Source: Candidatus Nitrospira nitrificans (GTDB lineage: Bacteria; Nitrospirota; Nitrospiria; Nitrospirales; Nitrospiraceae). Taken from it: a DNA stretch of 64,000 nucleotides. The notes beneath the pieces were generated by a model. It made no database searches, was not told where the DNA came from, and saw only the letters and a program-made list of their open reading frames with translations. The position numbers and the translations under genes were made by a program. Shown here one piece after another: positions 55,862 through 64,000 of the stretch. Within the stretch, counting starts at the first letter, position 1; the number at the start of each line of letters is the position of its first letter. Location: contig NZ_CZPZ01000032.1 in assembly GCF_001458775.1 (NCBI RefSeq), positions 81,510-145,509 on the forward strand. The letters are read 5' to 3'.

Positions 55862-56485
55862 ATGGAGGTATGGAGGCTGATGTTCGTTCATCGGGTTGGC
55901 GCAATGGCGGTGTTGTTGTGTGTAGCTTTGGCTTGGCCCCCTCTCGCATCGGCTCAAGAGGTTTCTTCACGGATGAGTGAGAGACAGTCGATGGGAATAG
56001 TGATCGGAGGAATGCTGCCGGTGCGGGTGATGGAGGGGCAGTCATCCAAGTTGAACGGGGTGGCAGTGCATCCCTCATGGCAGATCAGGCTGACTGACCC
56101 GATAGGTGACGGGTGGTGGCGTGGCTCGGTTGCGCTGGGAGTTGAAGCGGCGTTTTTAGGGATCACAGAACCGACTAGTGCCTATGGGATTGGTGTCACG
56201 CCAAAACTGATGTATACGTTCACCTCGTTCGGAGCTCTTAGACCCTATGTCGAAGGCGGTGGGGGTCCGCTCTGGACAAATTTCGACGGCCGCATTCCCG
56301 AACAAGGATCGGATTTCAATTTTCTGGTCTGGGGTAGCGCCGGCGCGAGCTATGATTTGACGGTACGGTGGGCGCTGAACGCCGGAATCCGGTTCAGCCA
56401 CATCTCCAACGCAGATACTGATAGTCCGAATCGTGGGATCAATTACCTGCTGCCGTTTATCGGAGTCTCGGCGAAACTCTTTTAA
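55862..56485 (+). CDS. PagL-like lipid A 3-O-deacylase family outer-membrane protein
   Basis: 207 residues from ATG 55862, with AGGAG 10 nt upstream; ATG 55880 is an alternative. A signal peptide ends near ASAQ. The rest is beta-barrel-like with alternating strands and an aromatic C-terminal Phe. Near the C-terminus RFSHISNADTDSPNRGIN holds the His-Ser pair expected for PagL catalysis, and the N..NRGIN block is typical of the family. It may remove an acyl chain from lipid A. The assignment rests on this motif. Confidence 0.75.
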   Translation: MEVWRLMFVHRVGAMAVLLCVALAWPPLASAQEVSSRMSERQSMGIVIGGMLPVRVMEGQSSKLNGVAVHPSWQIRLTDPIGDGWWRGSVALGVEAAFLGITEPTSAYGIGVTPKLMYTFTSFGALRPYVEGGGGPLWTNFDGRIPEQGSDFNFLVWGSAGASYDLTVRWALNAGIRFSHISNADTDSPNRGINYLLPFIGVSAKLF

Positions 56486-56606
56486 AAAGCATAAAGTATA
56501 AGGAGGCTCTTTTCCTTGTTTCAATCGTCTGTCTCCCACACTTCCCACCCTCATTCTTGACCCAGGTTTCCGTGCGGCGGATAATGCGCCGGTCGTGGGA
56601 GGGCGC

Positions 56607-57500
56607 ATGACGAGTTTCGGTCGAGTTGCAGGCCCGGCCATCGTATTGATTGGGGTGAGTTTCGTCGCGGCCTGCGGCGAATCCTTCAGCGCCGCCCATT
56701 GCGAAGCCAATGCCGCCGGGAATCCGCAAGCGCTTCAGTCCCTCAACGCCCTGATCAGCAAGAACCCGGAGAGCACTCCGGCCCTCCTCGCCCGAGCTCG
56801 CTGTTTCTACTTCCTTGGGAACTATGCCCAGGCCGTGCAGGATGCGAGCGAAGTCCTTCGACGCGAACCGAAACAGGCCGAGGCACATCTCTTCCGCGGC
56901 AAGTCCCTGAAGATGCTCGGCCGAATTCCGCAGGCTCTTCAAGACTACAGTGCCGCGATCGCCCTCCATCCCACCGCCGATGCCTATTATGGAAGAGGAC
57001 TCACCTATCTGCGGGAGTTCCGAGGCGCGAAACACCGCGACGCGCTGAACGATTTCACCGAGGCCATCAAGCTCGATGCCGACCATGTCGGCGCCCATCT
57101 CTATCGCGCTCAAGTCTATAGCCACTTCGATCAATTCCAACAGGCGCTGGAGGATTCAAAAATCGTCCTGAAACTCGCCCCCGACACGCCAAACGCCTAC
57201 TGCAACCTCGGTTTGGCACACTATGCTCTCGGCCACGACCAGGAGGGACGGCAGTTTTTAAATGCCTGTTACCAGAAAGATTCCGATCCCCGGACGCAGG
57301 GATACTATGAAACGGAAGTGAACAAAGTCATGTATGCCAGGCAGCCGCGAAGGGGCGGCGGCGGGTACGATTCGGGCGGTGGCGCGAAAACGCCTTACGA
57401 TCAGGAGATGGAACGGCAGCAATGGGTGATCGACAGTCTCAGGAATTCGGGATTCGAAAGCCGCGCCGAAGCCTGCCGAATGGACAGTTCGAAGTGCTGA
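56607..57500 (+). CDS. TPR-repeat lipoprotein
   Basis: 297 residues from ATG 56607 with GGGAGG upstream. The signal ends in the lipobox FVAAC. Five to six tetratricopeptide repeats follow (for example ALLARARCFYFLGNYAQAVQDASEVLRREP and AHLYRAQVYSHFDQFQQALEDSKIVLKLAP). The tail contains a glycine-rich linker (RRGGGGYDSGGG) and an ERQQWVID helix. Probably an envelope scaffold. No partner is evident. Confidence 0.85.
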   Translation: MTSFGRVAGPAIVLIGVSFVAACGESFSAAHCEANAAGNPQALQSLNALISKNPESTPALLARARCFYFLGNYAQAVQDASEVLRREPKQAEAHLFRGKSLKMLGRIPQALQDYSAAIALHPTADAYYGRGLTYLREFRGAKHRDALNDFTEAIKLDADHVGAHLYRAQVYSHFDQFQQALEDSKIVLKLAPDTPNAYCNLGLAHYALGHDQEGRQFLNACYQKDSDPRTQGYYETEVNKVMYARQPRRGGGGYDSGGGAKTPYDQEMERQQWVIDSLRNSGFESRAEACRMDSSKC

Positions 57501-57660
57501 AAAGGCCTGCACCAACATCTGTAAATCTTTGAGCTGACGTAGCGACGAACCATCGGCCTATTGGATCGAGATCAATCGGATTCGAATCCGGAAGGCATGA
57601 GCGGGCAGGTGCGTCATGCGATGAAACGCTGCGTGGGGCAAAGTCTGTTAGGATGCGGCG

Positions 57661-58908
57661 GTGATACGTCATCCACCCGCCACGGCCGTGCCGCGCCCGG
57701 CCGCGGTGCTCTTCATTCTCGTCACCGTCCTGCTCGACATGTTGTCGTTCGGCATCATCATTCCGGTGCTGCCGAAACTCGTCGAGGAATTTTTCTCCGG
57801 CGATACGGCACAGGCGGCCGTGCTCTACGGGCTGATGGGGACCGCTTGGGCCTTCATGCAGTTCTTCTGCTCGCCGATCCAGGGTGCCCTGTCCGACCGA
57901 TTCGGCCGTCGGCCGGTCGTGCTGCTGTCCAACTTCGGATTGGGCTTGGACTACATCGTGATGGCGCTTGCTCCGAACGTCGCCTGGCTCGTGGCGGGCC
58001 GCGTCATCTCCGGAATGGCCTCCTCCAGTTTCAGCACCGCCGGCGCCTACATCGCCGACGTGACGCCGCCGGAACAGCGCGCGGCGGCATTCGGCAAGAT
58101 CGGCATGGTCTTCGGGCTCGGCTTCATCTTCGGTCCCGCCTTGGGCGGCTGGCTCGGCGCGATCGATCCCAGACTGCCGTTCTGGGGGGCGGCGGCGCTC
58201 AGTCTCCTGAATGCCTGTTACGGATTCTTCGTGCTCCCCGAATCCCTGCCGCCCGACAAACGGATGCCCTTTGCCTGGGCGCGGGCCAATCCGGTCGGCT
58301 CGCTCGTGCTCTTGCGCTCGCATCGTGAGCTCTTCGGCCTTGCGACTGTCGCGTTCTTCGGCTACCTCGCCCATGCGGTGCTGCCGAGCGTCTCGGTCCT
58401 GTACATGGGCTATCGCTATGGATGGGGACCGGCCGGCGTCGGGCTGATGATGGCGGGCGTCGGCGTGGCGGCGATGATTGTCCAGGGCGGACTGATCCGC
58501 CCGATCACTGCCGGGATCGGCGAACGTAGCACGTTACTGATTGGGTTGCTTTGTGGGGCAGTCGGTTTTTTCGTCTATGGCCTCGCGCCGGAGGGCTGGA
58601 TCTTCTGCCTCGGCATACCCGTGATGGCCTTCTGGGGACTCGCCGGTCCCGCGAACCAATCGCTCATGACACGTCGGGTCAACAGCGCGGAGCAGGGCCA
58701 GCTGCAGGGTGCCATCGCCAGCATCAACGGTGTCACCGGCTTGATCGGGCCGACTCTCTTTACGCAGACCTTTGCCTTCTCCATTCGGTCCGACTCCGCG
58801 CTCAGCACTTCCGGGGAATTCCCCGGCGCGCCGTTTATTCTGGCCTCGTTCATGCTTCTCAGCGCTGCTGCAATGGCATGGCGAACAACGAAAACGGGAG
58901 GATCATAG
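57661..58908 (+). CDS. MFS transporter, TetA-like drug/proton antiporter family
   Basis: 415 residues from GTG 57661, about 12 membrane helices. Motif A is GALSDRFGRRPVVLLS after helix 2. The loop VISGMASSSFSTAGAYIADVTPPEQRAAAFGKIG and GFIFGPALGGWLG match the TetA/multidrug 12-helix group (motif C region). It exports small molecules; the substrate cannot be read from sequence, and resistance should not be assumed. Monocistronic. Confidence 0.88.
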   Translation: MIRHPPATAVPRPAAVLFILVTVLLDMLSFGIIIPVLPKLVEEFFSGDTAQAAVLYGLMGTAWAFMQFFCSPIQGALSDRFGRRPVVLLSNFGLGLDYIVMALAPNVAWLVAGRVISGMASSSFSTAGAYIADVTPPEQRAAAFGKIGMVFGLGFIFGPALGGWLGAIDPRLPFWGAAALSLLNACYGFFVLPESLPPDKRMPFAWARANPVGSLVLLRSHRELFGLATVAFFGYLAHAVLPSVSVLYMGYRYGWGPAGVGLMMAGVGVAAMIVQGGLIRPITAGIGERSTLLIGLLCGAVGFFVYGLAPEGWIFCLGIPVMAFWGLAGPANQSLMTRRVNSAEQGQLQGAIASINGVTGLIGPTLFTQTFAFSIRSDSALSTSGEFPGAPFILASFMLLSAAAMAWRTTKTGGS

Positions 58909-59031
58909 ACGAACGAACCGCCTCCGCTGACTATCAGTGAGGCGTGGTATGGATGCAGTGCCATGTTGTTCGTGACAGCGAGGCGCTACAGCTTGCCCAT
59001 TGGTCATGTGACAAAGAAAGCGATCCGGCAT

Positions 59032-60606
59032 CTAATTCAGTGGAGGAACGACACCGGCAACGTTCAGCAAATCGGTGATCTCGAAGTCTCCAGGGTTAGC
59101 CGACGGCAAGGTCGGTTTGCAGTTCTTCTCGACGACCGGGCAGGGGTCCTTATCGGCCTTCAATAAGCCGATCAACACCTCTCCGACGATCCGACCTCCA
59201 ACCGGCCCCAGGCGCAAGCCGTTCTCGAGTACTTCGGCCTCCTTCAGGATGTAGTACCAGAGCGGGGTGTTTCGGTCCATGTTGAACGGTGCCAGTTCGG
59301 AAAGTTGTTCAGCCGTCAGCACCGGAACGCCCATCACTCGGGCAATCGCTTGCCCTGACGGAATCCCGAAGCTGACATGCCGCATGAGATTGCGCGCGGC
59401 CAGCGACTGAATTCCGTCCGAGGGCATCCCGGGCGCCGATGGCCCAGGGAGCTGCATGAGCCGGCTCGACAGTTTCGTGTCGATGCGCTTGTTACGGAGG
59501 ACGTTGTTAGTGTCGAATGTGAAGAAATTCTGCCAGTCGACGAACCGACGTGGCGCGCGTTTGCCGCCGCGCAAGTCGTTGGGATCGGGATCGTTGGGAT
59601 CGGCTGAAGCGTTGAAGATCGATAGAGCGACCGACGGCCCGCCATCCGGTCCAAAATTTATCCGATAACTCGGACGAACTTGTGAATGGCCGTGCCGGTA
59701 TGCAGCCGCCGCAAACTCCACGGGGATCAGCGGATCGCCTTTCGAATTGCGGAACAGGGAATCTTGAGTCGGGTCGTCGACCCTGTAAAAACGCGGGCCG
59801 TTCCGCACGATCTCATCCACCCGATCCTGCCCGATCGTCAGCGGCAAAAATTCGTGAAGAATGATTCGTTGGTAGTGCCATGTCACCAGACGGCGCGCCT
59901 CGTTGAAACGCTCCCTGCCCGAACGACCGGCGTGGGCGGGATCGGCGCGCAATCGATCGACCACGGCGTTGTGAAACTTCAGCATGGCCAAGTGGAACTG
60001 ACTGATGATGACATTCTCGTCGTTGCGGCTGTCTGCGATGATGGCCCTCTTGTTGGGATCGCGCGGGAGGTCGAATCGCACCGCGCCTTTTCTGGAGACT
60101 TGCTCGGATCCTGGAATGACTTCGACACGGAATTTGATGTCTCCCGAGGTGGTCTCGTACAGGTCAGGCGATCTGTCAGGACCCTCACCATACAGACTAT
60201 CGAGGTCCAACGCGGCGGTGCGAAAATTCGTCGTCTGCCGGGCATCGGTTTGCTCGAGGAGTGACTCCTTTTGGAGACGTACAACATCGTGACCTACAAA
60301 CTGACCGAAGAACGTGACTCCCGCCGTCATATTTGGATTATCTGGATTGATCGCGTTGGCCTGACCGTCCCGTGCATCGAGGAGGCCTCCTCTCGCGCCG
60401 AGCTGGTTCGCCTGTTCCCGGGCTGCATCGGTCGGAGGCGCAAAAGGCGGCAACTCTGGAAACATGCGGCTGAAGACATTCCCGGAAACGGCAGGGCCGC
60501 TGGGTGGGGTCCCGGGCGGGATGTTTGTCTCCGCTGTTTGTTCCGCGCTGCAAGATAATAGGCCGGCAAGACCGAGCACAATAAAGCCTATTGTTTGAAC
60601 GCGCAT
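59032..60606 (-). CDS. animal-type haem peroxidase family lipoprotein
   Basis: 524 residues. The signal ends at a lipobox-like GLLSC (about 15-19). The distal haem His is in FFGQFVGHDVV (about residue 104), the substrate-side Arg region follows, and the proximal His is in AAAYRHGHSQVRPSY (about 306). This is the bacterial peroxinectin-like branch of the animal haem peroxidase superfamily. It probably acts in the envelope on peroxide. It is convergent with the MFS gene, and its promoter should lie in the 60607-61032 gap. Confidence 0.88.
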   Translation of the reverse strand: MRVQTIGFIVLGLAGLLSCSAEQTAETNIPPGTPPSGPAVSGNVFSRMFPELPPFAPPTDAAREQANQLGARGGLLDARDGQANAINPDNPNMTAGVTFFGQFVGHDVVRLQKESLLEQTDARQTTNFRTAALDLDSLYGEGPDRSPDLYETTSGDIKFRVEVIPGSEQVSRKGAVRFDLPRDPNKRAIIADSRNDENVIISQFHLAMLKFHNAVVDRLRADPAHAGRSGRERFNEARRLVTWHYQRIILHEFLPLTIGQDRVDEIVRNGPRFYRVDDPTQDSLFRNSKGDPLIPVEFAAAAYRHGHSQVRPSYRINFGPDGGPSVALSIFNASADPNDPDPNDLRGGKRAPRRFVDWQNFFTFDTNNVLRNKRIDTKLSSRLMQLPGPSAPGMPSDGIQSLAARNLMRHVSFGIPSGQAIARVMGVPVLTAEQLSELAPFNMDRNTPLWYYILKEAEVLENGLRLGPVGGRIVGEVLIGLLKADKDPCPVVEKNCKPTLPSANPGDFEITDLLNVAGVVPPLN

Positions 60607-61032
60607 CGTGCACCTCCTATTGCTACTGCGCTACTCCAGCTCAGCTGGCGATGAATCGGTTTTCACGAGATCTCTAATGTATTGTTTCAGGTGCACGTAC
60701 TACAGCCTCGATATATACCCTTCAGATGTTCCCCCCAGGATGTCCCCTAGACTCTTCTTCGAGCGATCTATCATGTACACTGGGAAAGAAAGCGGGAGGC
60801 CTAGGCTTATCCCTAGGGATGCTAGGAATGCAGGTATCACCCTTGAGTTCTCACTCCACGTGCGACACTGCCGGCTATGCGCACATCCGCATCCTTGATC
60901 ACTTCGACTAAACCGCATAAGCGTGCCGTTTCCCCTCGCCCCGATCATCTGACTCATCGGTAGCCTGCTTCGTGGTACATTCGTGATCCTTCTCATCCAA
61001 GACGGGTAATGAAGTTATAGGAGTTTCAACTG
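60607..61032. other. divergent regulatory gap with CTAG palindromes
   Basis: 426 bp between the divergent peroxidase and symporter genes with no convincing gene. It contains GCCTAGGC (60799-60806) and ATCCCTAGGGAT (60809-60820), both perfect palindromes, with further CTAG sites nearby (about 60746 and 60822). These could be operators. No clear -35/-10 pair was identified. Confidence 0.5.
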
Positions 61033-62277
61033 GTGGACGACCGCTCCTCGGAAGAAACAATAAGTACTCCGTCGGAGACCGGCCTGATCGTGCGATGGCA
61101 GAGCATGCCGCTTTATGGGCGCATTGTGATTGCCCTGGTGCTCGGCGTCATGGTGGGGTTGCTGCTGGGCGGCCAGGCGGCTATGTTGGCGGTGCCGGGC
61201 AAGCTCGTGTTGCGCCTTCTCGGGGCCCTCGCGCCGGCGTTGATCCTTGCGGCGATCGTGCACACGTTCATGACGACGCAGCTCGGCGGGCCGCTTGCGG
61301 CACGACTGCCGCGGCTGTTGTTGCTGAACACGGTGGTCGCGATCACAGTCGGTTTGACGGTCGCCAATGTGATTCAGCCGGGACAAGGGGCGGGACTCAC
61401 GCCCCCGTCTCCGCGCGACGAAACGGCAACATCCGCCAATCCGCTCGCCCTCTTTCTTGAAAATGTGCCGAAGAGTTTGCTGGGACCGCTGAGTGATGAT
61501 GGAAAGGTCATCGGAGTCATCTTCGTGGCCGTGGCCTTTGGGATGGCCCTCCGCAAGGAACGAGAACGGCCGCTAGGAACAATAGGACAGCTCGTCGAGC
61601 TCTTCCTGGAGTCGCTCATCAAGATTTTGCACTGGATCATTGCGGTCGTGCCGTTGGCGGTCTTCGGCATTGTCGCGAGCATCGTGGGGACGGAGGGCTT
61701 CGCTCCGTTCAAGGCGCTTGGAATTTTCGTGCTGAGCGTGCTGCTCGCGCTCGCGATCCAGGCGGGGTATTACATGGTCCGCATTCGATTCGGTTCGTGG
61801 GTGCGTCCTGGTGAGTTGCTCCGCGGCGGCCGCGATGCGCTGGTGATGGCGTTCTCTACGGCCAGCTCAACGGCCACGATGCCGGTGACCTACGCCTCGC
61901 TCAAGGATCGCGTGGGCCTGCGTGAGCGGTCCGCGAGCATGGGGGCGCTGGTTGGGGCGAATTTTAACAACGACGGCACGGCCTTGTACGAGGCGATGGC
62001 GGCACTCTTCATCGCGCAGATGATCGGGATGGATCTGAGTTTCCAGCAGCAACTGATGGTCGTGCTGACGAGCATCATCGCCTCCGTCGGCGCCGCCGGC
62101 ATTCCCGAAGCGGGCTTGGTGACGATGACCATGGTCTTTACGGCCGTTGGGCTCCCCGTGCAGTACATTCCTGTCTTGCTGACGGTGGACTGGTTCCTCG
62201 ATCGCTGTCGCACCGCGATCAATGTTATGGGAGATATGAACGTGAGTTGCCTGTTGGATGGGAAGCAGAGGGGCTGA
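61033..62277 (+). CDS. dicarboxylate/amino acid:cation symporter (DAACS family)
   Basis: 414 residues from GTG 61033, about eight membrane helices. The serine-rich reentrant loop is AFSTASSTATMPVT, the NMDGTA-like motif reads GANFNNDGTALYEA, and the C-terminal DRCRTAINVMGD carries the conserved Asp/Arg/Asn for substrate and sodium. It takes up C4-dicarboxylates, glutamate or aspartate. A 26-residue polar N-terminal extension precedes helix 1. No clear ribosome site. Confidence 0.92.
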   Translation: MDDRSSEETISTPSETGLIVRWQSMPLYGRIVIALVLGVMVGLLLGGQAAMLAVPGKLVLRLLGALAPALILAAIVHTFMTTQLGGPLAARLPRLLLLNTVVAITVGLTVANVIQPGQGAGLTPPSPRDETATSANPLALFLENVPKSLLGPLSDDGKVIGVIFVAVAFGMALRKERERPLGTIGQLVELFLESLIKILHWIIAVVPLAVFGIVASIVGTEGFAPFKALGIFVLSVLLALAIQAGYYMVRIRFGSWVRPGELLRGGRDALVMAFSTASSTATMPVTYASLKDRVGLRERSASMGALVGANFNNDGTALYEAMAALFIAQMIGMDLSFQQQLMVVLTSIIASVGAAGIPEAGLVTMTMVFTAVGLPVQYIPVLLTVDWFLDRCRTAINVMGDMNVSCLLDGKQRG

Positions 62278-62305
62278 ACGCCATGTTGCGTGCGGAAAGC
62301 TCTCG

Positions 62306-62353
62306 CCGGAACGACGTTCGCCTTCGACTGGCTCAGGACGAACGTCGTTCCGG
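62306..62353. repeat. perfect 15-bp inverted repeat between convergent genes
   Basis: CCGGAACGACGTTCG (62306-62320) and CGAACGTCGTTCCGG (62339-62353) are exact complements around an 18-nt loop. It lies between the symporter gene and the DUF1269 gene and may work as a two-way terminator. The right half contains CTTCGACTGGCTCAGGACG, a sequence pattern I recall as a widespread bacterial repeat. Confidence 0.75.
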
Positions 62354-62362
62354 GAAGCCCTG

Positions 62363-62914
62363 CTATGTTGTGGCTGTCTTTTGTTTGTGTTCGTGCGCGA
62401 GGGCGGTTCGCAGCTTCGCTTCCTGCTCTTTACTCAGGGACGTCTGGAGAATCGTTCCCTCGTGCGGCGGGAAGCCGGCGAGTAACTTGTCTTGATCGAC
62501 GCTCCGGATCAGCAAGAAGATTGCGGAGGTGCCTTGCTTGATCGTACTTCCCAATTGCTTGATGAAATTATCCGGAATCCCATAGTCGCTCAATAACCCA
62601 AACTCACTGGCCGCGGTGGTCACGGCTCCGGCCCCCGCCCCGCCGGCGAGGCTGCCGATCAGGCCGGCCAGGGGGTTCATAAAGAGCAAGCCCATCAGTC
62701 CTCCCCACAACACGCCGAGCGACACCCCATGAGTCGTCGCCCCGCCGAAGACGTCGACGCACTGTTTGAGGTGGACCTTGCCGTCCATGTCGCGCACGAC
62801 GATGACCGCATCCTCCAAATCGAGCACATAGTTCTTTTCCATAGCCCGCAGCTCGTTCAGCACTCGATCGGCCGTGCTGGAATCCTTAAAGGCAATACAG
62901 ACCAGTTCGCTCAT
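62363..62914 (-). CDS. DUF1269 family membrane-associated protein
   Basis: 183 residues. SELVCIAFKDSSTADRVLNELRAMEKNYVLDLEDAVIVVRDMDGKVHLKQ is the family start. A glycine-rich hydrophobic hairpin GVLWGGLMGLLFMNPLAGLIGSLAGGAGAGAVT (about 66-98) and GIPDNFIKQLGSTIKQGTSAIFLLI follow. Function unknown. GGAG lies upstream. Confidence 0.9.
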   Translation of the reverse strand: MSELVCIAFKDSSTADRVLNELRAMEKNYVLDLEDAVIVVRDMDGKVHLKQCVDVFGGATTHGVSLGVLWGGLMGLLFMNPLAGLIGSLAGGAGAGAVTTAASEFGLLSDYGIPDNFIKQLGSTIKQGTSAIFLLIRSVDQDKLLAGFPPHEGTILQTSLSKEQEAKLRTALAHEHKQKTATT

Positions 62915-63216
62915 GATTCATCTCCTTCACGATATAGATGCCAATCCAGCAGGATGCGGGAAAAGACCGCTGCGAGTCGCCTCCTCGCTGGCTGCGGCCT
63001 TGCGGGCAGCCGTTGTGCGCATCCCGCACGGCTACTCATGGTCGCCGTGATCCTTGATGCCGGTGACGGCGACAGAAGCCAGCGCGAGTTTTCCCTAACC
63101 CGCCAGTCGCACCAGGTTAATAGGACGATCACGTTGAGTGCAAGCAGGGCTTCCTGCCCCTTGTTTTTCCACGCGCTGTTCCCTTACTCTCGACCTTTTC
63201 CTGTTGAGTAGCGTTT
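62915..63216. other. gap upstream of ccmA with a degenerate palindromic element
   Basis: 302 bp with no gene. AGCAGGATGCGGGAAAAGACCGC at 62949, followed by GGCTGCGGCCTTGCGGG and GCATCCCGCACGGCT near 63026-63040, looks like a shortened, diverged copy of the dispersed element. A weak hairpin CAAGCAGG/CCTGCCCCTTG with TTTTT lies at about 63141-63168. Confidence 0.45.
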
Positions 63217-63837
63217 ATGTTGCAAGCTGTCGGACTCAGTTGCCGTCGAGGCGAGCGTCGGCTGTTTTCGGACCTCACGGTAAAGGTTGAGCCGGGAACT
63301 CTGTTGGCCGTGGTGGGTGAGAACGGCAGCGGGAAAACCAGCTTGCTCCGGATTTTCTCCAGCTTGTTGCCGCCGGAAGACGGTTCGGTACTCTGGGATG
63401 GTCAGGATATCCATCAACTCAAGGAACTCTATGCCGGGCAGCTGACGTATCTCGGGCATCTGAACGGGATCAAGGATGACCTGACCCCCTTGGAAAACCT
63501 GATGAGCGCCGCGTCTCTGGCCGGGGAACCTTGTTCCAACAACGGGGCGAAGGAAGCCTTGGAAGCGATCGGACTGAAGCGTCCCATTCATCAGTTGCCG
63601 TCCAAGGTGCTCTCGCAAGGCCAAAAGCGCCGTGTCACGCTGGCGCGGCTCTGGCTCTCTACGCGTCCCCTGTGGCTGTTGGATGAACCGTTCACGTCTC
63701 TCGACGCGGCGTCCACGAATGTGGTGACGCAGCGGCTGCTTGCTCATGTGCAACGTGGAGGACTGGCGGTCGTGGTCACGCACCAGGAGGTCGCGCTGCC
63801 CGCGGAGCGGCTGCAACGCCTGAGGCTGGCTGGATGA
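63217..63837 (+). CDS. ccmA: haem exporter ATP-binding protein CcmA
   Basis: 206 residues, a compact ABC ATPase. Walker A is GENGSGKTS (about 38-46), the signature is LSQGQKRRV, Walker B is LWLLDEPF, and the H-loop His is in VVTHQEV. Length, the QGQKRR signature and the next gene (ccmB, overlap 4 nt) identify it as CcmA of the cytochrome c maturation system. It powers release of haem-loaded CcmE. Confidence 0.92.
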   Translation: MLQAVGLSCRRGERRLFSDLTVKVEPGTLLAVVGENGSGKTSLLRIFSSLLPPEDGSVLWDGQDIHQLKELYAGQLTYLGHLNGIKDDLTPLENLMSAASLAGEPCSNNGAKEALEAIGLKRPIHQLPSKVLSQGQKRRVTLARLWLSTRPLWLLDEPFTSLDAASTNVVTQRLLAHVQRGGLAVVVTHQEVALPAERLQRLRLAG

Positions 63838-64000
63838 ACCGCTCCAGCATGCGGGAGGCCGTCAGCGGCATCGTCAAGCGGGATCTCTTGCTCGCGATGC
63901 GGCGTCGTTCAGACGCGGCGATGTCGGTCTTCTTTCTCGTCATTGTGGTCAGTCTCTTTCCCCTGGGCGTCGGTCCGGAGCCGGCGGTGTTGAAGGTCAT
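63834..64000 (+). CDS. ccmB: haem exporter membrane protein CcmB, 5' part (runs off the right edge)
   Basis: The first 55 or so codons from ATG 63834, which overlaps the ccmA stop. It starts MNRSSMREAVSGIVKRDLLLAMRRRSDAAMSVFFLVIVVSLFPLGVGPEP, the typical CcmB cytoplasmic N-terminus and first membrane helix (about 29-45). Partner of CcmA in cytochrome c maturation. Confidence 0.88.
   Translation, partial: MNRSSMREAVSGIVKRDLLLAMRRRSDAAMSVFFLVIVVSLFPLGVGPEPAVLKV

Noticed and set aside
57661..58908. Reading the MFS gene as a tetracycline resistance determinant
   Set aside because: The family signature supports a 12-helix exporter only; substrate cannot be read from the sequence.

Overview
The window looks like a piece of chromosome from a Nitrospira-like bacterium (phylum Nitrospirota). 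I infer this from the multi-subunit 2-oxoacid:ferredoxin oxidoreductase of the type used in the reductive TCA cycle, a diderm envelope gene set (lipoproteins, a PagL-like outer-membrane protein, Ccm genes), moderately high GC, and the gene order prfA-prmC-murA-hisG-hisD-hisB. No marker that would name the species is present.

Layout. 1-7.4 kb, mostly minus strand: the 5' part of a YheT-type hydrolase, tRNA-Asn, a small acidic protein, the oxidoreductase operon (4966 down to 1085, closed by a terminator), a secreted TPR protein, a YciI-like protein and a DUF2203 protein. 7.9-21 kb, plus strand: rho, rpmE, prfA, prmC, murA and the histidine operon (hisG, D, B, H, A, F, IE) ending in a HIT protein. 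The his operon is split between hisB and hisH by about 1.66 kb of debris: a damaged BrnT-type toxin with its antitoxin-like partner, a second diverged copy of the 3' end of hisB, a lipoprotein gene with one nonsense codon, and remnants of a HEPN/MNT toxin-antitoxin pair. 21-27.5 kb: dnaG-rpoD, tRNA-Ile2(CAU), a zinc-ribbon coiled-coil protein, an RNase HIII-type enzyme and an M48 lipoprotein peptidase. 27.5-39.4 kb: RNase P RNA, then ilvB-ilvN-ilvC-psd-pssA, a T-box-controlled leuA, a cupin, leuB, an NHL beta-propeller protein and asd. 39.4-43.7 kb: DUF2905, a SpoIID-like protein, queA, a decayed ParE-type toxin-antitoxin locus and a SurA_N protein. 43.9-55.6 kb: an RDD protein, the rod-shape cluster mreB-mreC-mreD-mrdA-rodA, rng, dprA and topA. 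55.9-64 kb: PagL-like, TPR lipoprotein, MFS exporter, animal-type haem peroxidase lipoprotein, dicarboxylate symporter, DUF1269, ccmA and the start of ccmB.

How it fits together. The oxidoreductase supplies or consumes 2-oxoacids with ferredoxin. The ilv and leu genes build branched-chain amino acids, with leuA under a leucine-specifier T-box. The his operon, asd, murA and the mre/mrdA/rodA cluster serve amino acid and wall synthesis. dnaG, rpoD, rho, rng, topA and rnpB are core information genes.

The most striking structural signal is a family of imperfect palindromic elements of about 120-260 bp. Typical ends read GCAGGATGTTCAAAAAG and its complement. Elements lie at 33144-33269, 33491-33613, 35651-35799, 36895-37085 and 51557-51812, with probable relics near 53049 and 62949. 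One appears to be inserted inside Stem I of the leuA T-box and a second lies between the T-box terminator and leuA. The second clear signal is the duplicated hisB 3' end flanking the toxin-antitoxin remnants.
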